Shown here piece after piece: positions 1-5,669 of a stretch of 8,328 nt of DNA. Each line of letters opens with the position of its first letter. Position 1 is the stretch's first letter. The position numbers and the translations under genes are program-made. The DNA is taken from positions 1 to 8,328 of the forward strand of contig RFJE01000069.1 of NCBI GenBank assembly GCA_003695005.1, written 5' to 3'. This DNA comes from Candidatus Hydrogenedentota bacterium (GTDB lineage: Bacteria > Spirochaetota > Leptospiria > Turneriellales > J094). Below the pieces are notes generated by a model, which was not told where the DNA came from, searched no databases, and worked only from the letters and a program-made list of their open reading frames with translations.

Positions 1-261
1 ACAAAAGTATGACCTTTAATTTCCCAATGCACTATGCTTGCAAAAAAGTTTTTATAAATTTTTTCGGAAGAATTTTTTTGTAAAAAATCAAGAATGAAAT
101 TTAAAAAATTCAGTTTTTTGGAAAAAAAGAGAGAAAGCTCATGTAACCATCAGGCACGGGATTATGTCACATTAAAATTGAGTAATATGAAATGTTTTCT
201 GTTTTAGGTTGTAAAGTACATTTTTAACATATATTCTAGCGGGAGGCTTGGTGGAACATAG
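1..261. other. AT-rich intergenic region upstream of the M23 peptidase gene
   Basis: I see no convincing gene here. The longest open stretch on the plus strand runs from the ATG at 9 to a stop near 95, about 24 codons of low-complexity sequence, and is not credible. Between 42 and 128 there are at least eight runs of five to seven A or T, several of them about 8-11 bases apart, which suggests intrinsically bent DNA. A weak promoter may lie near the gene (see 209-235). No tRNA, terminator stem or repeat was recognised. Confidence 0.6.
209..235 (+). promoter_or_regulatory. Possible sigma-70-type promoter for the M23 peptidase gene
   Basis: TTGTAA at 209-214 resembles a -35 box and TATATT at 230-235 a -10 box. 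The spacer is only 15 bases, shorter than the usual 16-18, so this is tentative. Transcription would begin near 241-243, giving a short leader that carries GGTGGA at 250-255, a weak ribosome-binding site seven to eight bases before the ATG at 262. An alternative perfect TATAAT lies inside the reading frame at 321-326, but no matching -35 box is visible there. Confidence 0.25.
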
Positions 262-1779
262 ATGTTCTCGGCAATTCTCGCAAAAATAAAAAGGATCAAA
301 AAAGGTTGTCAGGTTCTCTGTATAATGATACATTGTTCTATGAGAAACCAATGGATGACTGGTATAATTTTGCTTTTCCCTTTGCTTTTGTTTGCAGCGA
401 GTCGGCAAAGTTATTATCAGAAATGGCAGAGTTTATTTCAGGCAAAAAATTATCCCGAAATGGTGCGTATATACCAACAGGCTATCCGAGAATATCCGCA
501 AGAAGCATGGTTTTATGTTTTTTTAAGTTTAGGTTATCAGGGAACAAACCAATGGGATTTATCGGCTAGTATGGCGCAAAAGGCATTGCAGCTTGCACCA
601 CAGGATAAAAATATTATCAACAATGTATATTCACTGCTTGTGCAATATGCGGGGTATTTAGGCTTTCAAAAGCAAGAGTGGAATAAGGCCGTCACTTGGT
701 ATAAAATTGCAAGCCAAGCAAAACCCGATGACTTTTTAGCGTATCACATGCTTGGAAATGCATACCGTGTTTTACAAAAATATGATTTATCCTTTGAAGC
801 CTTTGGCAAAGCTTATCTTTTAAATAAAAATCATGTCCGACAAAAAGGATTTCGCGAGAATTTACTCGCAGCAGTGCGAGAGGGCTTAAAAGCACCTGAT
901 TTAAAAACAAGACAAAACTTCTCCGAGCTTGCTTTTTTAGTATTTCCTGAAAACAAAGAAATTATTTTAGATGCAATGATACCTCTTTTGCAAAGTGGAA
1001 ATCAGCAGAAAATTCAATCTCGCATGAAAAGGGTTCCGAACTTAAAACCATTGCTTGCAACAGCAGTGCGGGTTTTAAAAAACCATTGTGAACAAGATGA
1101 GTTTTTATTTTACAAAGGCGATTATTTAGACTACTCCTTTATTGGAAAAGTGTTTTATGAATGTATTCGGAATTTACCGTACAAGCAACAAATGAATCAT
1201 CCAGTCATAAACAAAGTGGTGTATTATCATACCCTTGCCGCTAAAGAATATACAAAAGGGATGACCCCGATTAAAGTACAGTCTCCCCTAAAAGGTCGAA
1301 TTTGTTGTTACCAAGGTGCAGGTGGAAAATCATTTCACTATGGTTTGCAGGCACAGTTTGCGTATGATTTAGGCCTATGCCAGAAAAATTCTTTTGGCAC
1401 TCCTATTTACGCAGCCTTATCCGGTGTGGTCGATAGCATTGAAAATAACCAGCCCGACCGTCCTCCCGGTTCTCCTGTGGATTTAAAAGCAAGAGCAAAT
1501 TTCGTGGTTTTACGTCATAATATTGGCGGAAAGACATATTACAGTGTTTACTTTCATGTCCGGCGTGGATCGGTTCGGATGCGGGTTGGTCAATCTGTGC
1601 GGCAGGGTGATAAAATTGCTGAAATTGGAAACTCCGGTGTAACAGCAGGTCCCCATCTTCACTTTTTCTTGCAAGATGCAAATCGCTACTCCATACCTTT
1701 TGAGATTATGAACTTATCTACGGCTGATGGAACTCCTGCTTCGATATGGCAAGAAGGCAAAGAATACATAGCTCGCTAA
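262..1779 (+). CDS. TPR-repeat protein with C-terminal M23 (LytM-type) metallopeptidase domain
   Basis: This is a predicted exported zinc endopeptidase acting on peptidoglycan cross-bridges or peptides, 505 residues from the ATG at 262. Residues 33-46 are strongly hydrophobic and end in FAAS, which suggests a signal peptide or membrane anchor. Residues about 50-190 form TPR-like helical pairs, normally protein-docking modules. Residues about 340-483 are the M23 domain: the segment ending GTPIYAALSGVV, then YFH with H432, then GNSGVTAGPHLHF with H465 and H467. By family analogy H359, D369 and H467 bind zinc and H432/H465 act in catalysis, so the enzyme looks active. The start is uncertain: ATGs at 340 (residue 27) and 355 (residue 32) would give more typical signal peptides, but only the ATG at 262 has a weak ribosome-binding site. 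The gene converges on the minus-strand lipoprotein gene with overlapping stops. The M23 assignment is firm; the physiological substrate is unknown. Confidence 0.88.
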   Translation: MFSAILAKIKRIKKGCQVLCIMIHCSMRNQWMTGIILLFPLLLFAASRQSYYQKWQSLFQAKNYPEMVRIYQQAIREYPQEAWFYVFLSLGYQGTNQWDLSASMAQKALQLAPQDKNIINNVYSLLVQYAGYLGFQKQEWNKAVTWYKIASQAKPDDFLAYHMLGNAYRVLQKYDLSFEAFGKAYLLNKNHVRQKGFRENLLAAVREGLKAPDLKTRQNFSELAFLVFPENKEIILDAMIPLLQSGNQQKIQSRMKRVPNLKPLLATAVRVLKNHCEQDEFLFYKGDYLDYSFIGKVFYECIRNLPYKQQMNHPVINKVVYYHTLAAKEYTKGMTPIKVQSPLKGRICCYQGAGGKSFHYGLQAQFAYDLGLCQKNSFGTPIYAALSGVVDSIENNQPDRPPGSPVDLKARANFVVLRHNIGGKTYYSVYFHVRRGSVRMRVGQSVRQGDKIAEIGNSGVTAGPHLHFFLQDANRYSIPFEIMNLSTADGTPASIWQEGKEYIAR

Positions 1780-2750
1780 TTACATAAGCCATTGAGTACA
1801 AGAGCCGTGCTCAATAATGTATCTTGTACCACAAATTTAGAAAAATTAGGATGTTCTTTAGGATAAAGTGTATAATAAGGATATGCCGGCCAACTTCCAT
1901 CGGGGTTTTGTAGGGATAAAATTTCTTTGCGATATTGTGTGTACTGTTTAAGATACTTATTTTTTAGCAAAGGTAATAAGCTACTTTTTTCGAGGAATGA
2001 TAATTTCTGTTTGGTAATGCTATGCAGAAAAAGAGATTCTTCTTGCCAAAAATTCTGATTGTGAATATAAAGAAGCGCACGATAAAATAAAATACGCGGA
2101 TAAGATAAAAGGACATACCAGCTACTGCTTTTTTGCCAGTTAAGGTTTTGCTTTTTAAAAAACTTGATCCCTTTGCTTATGTTTTTTTGGTATCTTTGAG
2201 AATCGATAATAGCAAGAGCTAACAAAACATGAGCTTGTACTTCGGCATCGATTCGATGCACTTTGCCGCGCAGAAGTTGTTTTTGCTTTTTACTTTTTGG
2301 AACGGCTAGCCAAGTTGGCCATGACCCATTTTCTTTTTGCAAAGAAGCAAGCTTATCTGCATAGCGAAAGAGTTTTTCTTTTGGCAAAAAATAATGTAAG
2401 CCTCTTAAAACAAGAGCAGTATCATCGGCATCGGGGGGAAGCGAGTTATCAAAGCTCCATAAAGAAGATTGGGATTTAGCCAACAAATAAGATATGGTTT
2501 TTTGAGCCTGTGGAACGGCCATTCCACATTTTTTAAGACTACCAAGAGCTAACAAGCCATGTCCTGTTAAAAAAGTATGGGTCTCTCCATAAAAATTGCG
2601 AAAACTACCATCCTCCCTTTGACGAGAGGCAATAAACAGCAAGGCTTTTTCCATTTTAAAATTTATGGATTGACTCGACGGATAACAAGAAGGTAAAAAA
2701 GAAACAGAAAAAACTAATGAGAAAATAAAAGCTCGGGGGTCTCCCCCCAT
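1776..2750 (-). CDS. Predicted lipoprotein with squalene-cyclase/prenyltransferase-like alpha-toroid repeats and a DADDTA motif
   Basis: 324 residues. The N-terminus has a hydrophobic stretch (residues 7-19) ending in LPSC with C22, which fits a lipobox, so the protein is probably lipid-anchored outside the cytoplasm. The rest resembles one (alpha/alpha) toroid of the terpene-cyclase/prenyltransferase superfamily. QW-like repeats occur at Q44-F50 (QREDGSF), Q138-W144 (QKENGSW) and Q281-W287 (QNPDGSW). At 107-112 stands DADDTA, followed by LVLRGL, which matches the DxDDTA general-acid motif of class II cyclases such as squalene-hopene cyclase. Those enzymes are about twice as long, with two barrels, and are not lipoproteins, so enzymatic cyclisation is doubtful; a binding or structural role is equally possible. 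The start lies 1 base after the acylase stop with no ribosome-binding site, which suggests translational coupling. The n-region carries only one basic residue (R6), weak for a signal peptide. The fold call is good; the function is unknown. Confidence 0.75.
   Translation of the reverse strand: MGGDPRAFIFSLVFSVSFLPSCYPSSQSINFKMEKALLFIASRQREDGSFRNFYGETHTFLTGHGLLALGSLKKCGMAVPQAQKTISYLLAKSQSSLWSFDNSLPPDADDTALVLRGLHYFLPKEKLFRYADKLASLQKENGSWPTWLAVPKSKKQKQLLRGKVHRIDAEVQAHVLLALAIIDSQRYQKNISKGIKFFKKQNLNWQKSSSWYVLLSYPRILFYRALLYIHNQNFWQEESLFLHSITKQKLSFLEKSSLLPLLKNKYLKQYTQYRKEILSLQNPDGSWPAYPYYTLYPKEHPNFSKFVVQDTLLSTALVLNGLCN
2735..2747 (-). promoter_or_regulatory. GC-only hairpin at the start of the toroid lipoprotein gene
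   Basis: A perfect 5-bp all-G:C stem (GGGGG at 2735-2739, CCCCC at 2743-2747, loop of three) covers codons 1-5, directly after the start codon's first bases. Read in the mRNA it is G-rich first, then AGA, then C-rich. In such AT-rich DNA it stands out and could slow initiation unless ribosomes arriving from the upstream acylase gene unfold it. The run of six G (opposite 2743-2748) is also a possible slippage site. A regulatory role is inference only. Confidence 0.3.
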
Positions 2751-2751
2751 C

Positions 2752-5493
2752 TTATGGTAATAATTCTAATTTTTCTGTATATTGTTTTTCTATGTTTTTC
2801 TTCTTTAATGGAAGCGGATGATTCTGAACACTCATCCAAAGAGGCAACATATCATCATAATGATTCGACTCGGGATTGCCGGAAATGCCGGCGTAAATTA
2901 TTAAATAATTTGGTTCTTCTTGCGAGTAATCCGCAATAAGGCGCAGCGCCGGAATAATAAAAGTATCGAAGTCTTTGCCCCAATTTACACCGGAAACATT
3001 TAGGGTATGCATACCCCCCGAAGCAGGATAGGGGCCGCGGCTAAAATAAGAATGCAAAATTGCATTTTTTTTGCCAAATGCGTGGTTAAAATGATATGTG
3101 TGAAGCTTTCCCCACTGCCAAGAACTTTCATCCTCCCCCATCTCATCTTGTAAAAAAGCATAAGCTCGCTTTAAAGACTTGATGATAATATCTTTTTTGC
3201 TCTCTTTGGCTTTTGTGTTTACATTGTCATAAAAAGGACTTGTGCTCCTGTATAACAAGTGGTCTTCCACTGCCCCATAAGATCGACGATTGGCCGATAA
3301 AAATGCGTCCCATAGCGAAGAGTGAATTCCACCTAATTCATCGGCAAATGTTTCCCGAGCAAAAAAATGATAAAAAGCACTCATAAACGCAGCTGGCGCA
3401 CTGTTTTTATCCATACTACCATTAAACTTTTTTACCAGAGAAAAGATATCTTTACCTACTTGTTTTTCTGTAACAATTGCTAAAATCACATCTCTAGCCT
3501 TTTGCCCAATGACTGAAATGACATCCGACTGCATTTTTAAGACCGTATGAAAGTCTGCTTTTTTTACGTGCTTAAAATACTGCTGAAGCCGGTAGCTTCG
3601 TCCAGGGGAATACCAACTCGAAGAAAGTCGAATTGGGTAATTCTCTGCAACCGTGCGATGATTTGCCGTTCCAATGACTCCTGCTGCCGGATCTTTGACA
3701 TGTGGATTTTGCTCAAACGAAGAATACCCCATCCATTCATATTCTCCAGTCCATCCGGGGGAAGGAAAAAGTCCGCGACCTTTTTTTCGTTTCGGGTAAT
3801 ATCCCGTTACTTGCCATGCAATGTGGTTGGCATTGCCATATACAATGTTTAAACAAATAGTCCGAATTTTAGACATGGCTTTTCGAGCCTCTTGTAAATT
3901 TTTAGCTTTTGCAAGCTCATAAAAGCCAATCATGGATAAATCACCGTCTGCAGCCGTCCAACGTCCTGCAACCCCGTATTTTATTTTTAGCTGCACCGGT
4001 TGAAAACCAGACAGTGGTTGATTGGAAACGACTTCGTTATACAAAGGACCATGTTTGGTAAAGCGAAGAACTTTTTCTACTTTCCCTTTGCCTTTTACGA
4101 AAAACTCGGCTTTTTTTTCTAAAACTGGAAACCACTTTCCCCGGTATAAATAATACATTTTCCCGTTTTGTACTTTTAATTTTTCTAAAAACAAATCCTG
4201 TGTATCTCCCATCACCATGGTGGCTCCCCAACTAAAATAAGGATTTGCTCCTAAAGCAATAATGGGGGTTCCGGGAAGCATAACGCCAGCAGCGCGGTAA
4301 TCTGGCGAAGATAAATTCATCATAATCCAATTACCGGGCATACCAATTTCTAAATGAGTATCATTGGCAATAATGCTTTTGCCGGATTTTGTCCTGTTTG
4401 GCCCAAAAGCCCAATTATTGGATGCAGGGATTCCCCACGGTAAATTATCTAGCACAGAAAAAATCCCTGCAAAACCGGATTGTTCATCCTGAAAAAGACC
4501 GGCTAACGAAACACCTTCTAACTTTTTAGCCTCTTGAAAAGGTAAGTCTTCCCCCGGATATGTTGGAAAAAGCCAAGCTGCTTTTTGATGCCCTAACGCT
4601 TGCGCAAGTTTTAAGAAAATAAACTCTTCGTTTAAGTTCGTGCTTAACATGGCATTCATCAGTCCAAAAATGGTAAGAGAATCTTCTGGCTTCCACTTCT
4701 CCGGCCTATAATTCACTAAAAAAAATTCTGGTGGTAAAACCTGGTTACTTACATAAGCATTGACTCCATCGGCAAAAGCTTGTAACGTTGCTTTTATGTG
4801 TTGTGGTAATTTTTGGTATGCGCGAACATAGTATCTTCGAATGCCTAACGTGCGGGTAAACAAATCTAATGGTAATGTCTTTTCTCCAATAATTTCCGAG
4901 AGCCTTCCTTGCGAGAGCATTTTCATGGCCGTCATTTGCCACAACCTTTCCGACGCCATGGTGTAGCCAACAGCAAAAAATAAATCGTGATTATTTTTTG
5001 CTTCAATATATGGCACACCTAATTTATCTCGCAGGACAAGAACAGGCTTTTGCAAACCTTCCACTTTTAATTTTCCCTGTGTTACAGCTGCCGAACGAGA
5101 AAATCTTGCCCGTAGTGCTAAAAAGCTAATTCCAATCCCCACCGAAATTAGCAAAAGAATAATAAGAATGGCACGTCTTACAGAAATCCGAATTTTATCT
5201 CTCTTTGGTCTTTCATCTTTTTTCATTAACAAGGTAAGCTCCTGCTCTCCCGTTGGTGATTCTTCTTGCACCGGCGCGCGGTAATCTTGTGCCTGATAAA
5301 CCGATTTTTTAGTAGCCTTTTTTCGTTTAGCTGTAGTTTTCTTGCTAGTTTTTTTTGTAGCCTTCTTTTTTGTTGGCTTTGCTGTTTTTGTGGTTCTCTT
5401 TACAGTTTTTTTCGTGGTTTTCTTGGTCGTTTTTTTGATTGTTTTCTTTTTTGCTGTTTTCTTTTTTTTCGAAGTTGCTTTTTTCGCTGCCAT
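2752..5493 (-). CDS. Membrane-anchored penicillin-acylase-family Ntn-hydrolase with histone-H1-like lysine-rich N-terminal tail
   Basis: The family hydrolyses amide bonds of acylated substrates (beta-lactams, acyl-homoserine lactones, other N-acyl amines) after self-cleavage into alpha and beta chains. Numbering from ATG 5493 (913 residues): residues 2-64 hold 30 Lys and 17 Thr in a KKT/KKAT pattern; residues about 108-127 are a membrane helix after RR; the alpha-chain region follows, including GVPYIEA and ERLWQM. The self-cleavage site lies in PASNNWAFG, with S358 as the probable N-terminal nucleophile (codon 4420-4422). Downstream family motifs include ANDTHL, GWTGEYEW and GTANHRT; the last is normally ANN, and its Asn (611) may be the oxyanion residue. 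The start at 5493 is chosen because the Lys-rich tail begins at once (MAAKKATS). The frame extends to a GTG at 5580 (942 residues), adding 29 unrelated residues. No ribosome-binding site is visible at 5493. It is first in a minus-strand pair, 1 base before the toroid lipoprotein gene. Substrate unknown. Confidence 0.88.
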   Translation of the reverse strand: MAAKKATSKKKKTAKKKTIKKTTKKTTKKTVKRTTKTAKPTKKKATKKTSKKTTAKRKKATKKSVYQAQDYRAPVQEESPTGEQELTLLMKKDERPKRDKIRISVRRAILIILLLISVGIGISFLALRARFSRSAAVTQGKLKVEGLQKPVLVLRDKLGVPYIEAKNNHDLFFAVGYTMASERLWQMTAMKMLSQGRLSEIIGEKTLPLDLFTRTLGIRRYYVRAYQKLPQHIKATLQAFADGVNAYVSNQVLPPEFFLVNYRPEKWKPEDSLTIFGLMNAMLSTNLNEEFIFLKLAQALGHQKAAWLFPTYPGEDLPFQEAKKLEGVSLAGLFQDEQSGFAGIFSVLDNLPWGIPASNNWAFGPNRTKSGKSIIANDTHLEIGMPGNWIMMNLSSPDYRAAGVMLPGTPIIALGANPYFSWGATMVMGDTQDLFLEKLKVQNGKMYYLYRGKWFPVLEKKAEFFVKGKGKVEKVLRFTKHGPLYNEVVSNQPLSGFQPVQLKIKYGVAGRWTAADGDLSMIGFYELAKAKNLQEARKAMSKIRTICLNIVYGNANHIAWQVTGYYPKRKKGRGLFPSPGWTGEYEWMGYSSFEQNPHVKDPAAGVIGTANHRTVAENYPIRLSSSWYSPGRSYRLQQYFKHVKKADFHTVLKMQSDVISVIGQKARDVILAIVTEKQVGKDIFSLVKKFNGSMDKNSAPAAFMSAFYHFFARETFADELGGIHSSLWDAFLSANRRSYGAVEDHLLYRSTSPFYDNVNTKAKESKKDIIIKSLKRAYAFLQDEMGEDESSWQWGKLHTYHFNHAFGKKNAILHSYFSRGPYPASGGMHTLNVSGVNWGKDFDTFIIPALRLIADYSQEEPNYLIIYAGISGNPESNHYDDMLPLWMSVQNHPLPLKKKNIEKQYTEKLELLP
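5302..5490 (-). repeat. Low-complexity Lys/Thr codon repeat encoding the acylase tail
   Basis: This 63-codon stretch is built from repeated AAA/AAG and ACN/GCN codons, giving 30 Lys, 17 Thr and 2 Arg with a few Ala, Ser, Ile, Val and Pro, and no acidic residue. It is degenerate rather than an exact tandem repeat, but the many A runs make it prone to length change by slippage. On the opposite strand it reads as Phe/Val/Cys-rich open frames, which are artefacts of this composition. Confidence 0.7.
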
Positions 5494-5669
5494 ACTACAA
5501 TGTGTAAACACGGTAACTTGCCGACAAGAAAAAGAATACATGTTGACCCCGCGAATCTCCAGCAATTCTCGGCGCTTCACGCCGAGCAGGCCTTTTTGCC
5601 CCTCACCAATTTTGTCCTTTGATAGAGAATAACCGGTTGACGGTCTCTGTTAAAAATGTATTGAACCGC
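5494..5669. promoter_or_regulatory. Divergent intergenic region between the acylase and DUF255 genes
   Basis: About 176 bases separate the preferred starts of the two divergent genes, so promoters for both pairs should lie here. On the plus strand TTGACG at 5637-5642 is a good -35-like box, but the matching -10 position (about 5659-5665) is weak. On the minus strand I see no convincing pair. About 60% of bases 5541-5605 are G or C, far above the surrounding DNA, and this island contains the hairpin at 5568-5586. The minus-strand acylase frame stays open through the island up to 5652, so some of it could encode an N-terminal extension instead. Confidence 0.5.
5568..5586. promoter_or_regulatory. 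Perfect 7-bp GC-rich inverted repeat
   Basis: CTCGGCG at 5568-5574 and CGCCGAG at 5580-5586 are exact inverted copies around a five-base loop. A T run (5593-5597) follows after six bases on the plus strand, which is too far for a textbook terminator, and there is no upstream plus-strand gene to terminate. It may be an operator, an mRNA leader hairpin for the acylase transcript or a remnant of a palindromic element. The structure is certain; its role is not. Confidence 0.45.

Noticed and set aside
271..280. GCAATTCTCG shared with 5562-5571, considered as a common regulatory box
   Set aside because: A single 10-base match is expected several times by chance in a window this size, and the one at 271 lies inside a reading frame.
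172..408. 78-codon minus-strand open frame across the M23 gene start
   Set aside because: No recognisable domain, and it overlaps the N-terminus of a well-supported gene; shadow frame.
1403..1681. 92-codon minus-strand open frame inside the M23 domain
   Set aside because: It lies opposite the conserved peptidase motifs and resembles no known protein; shadow frame.
5494..5580. N-terminal extension of the acylase from the GTG at 5580
   Set aside because: The 29 residues do not look like a signal or family sequence, and the Lys-rich tail starts cleanly at the ATG at 5493. I kept it as an alternative only.
5266..5632. Two plus-strand open frames rich in Phe, Val and Cys, looking like small membrane proteins
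   Set aside because: They are antisense to the Lys-rich acylase tail; AAA/AAG codons read backwards give TTT/CTT, so the hydrophobic composition is an artefact.
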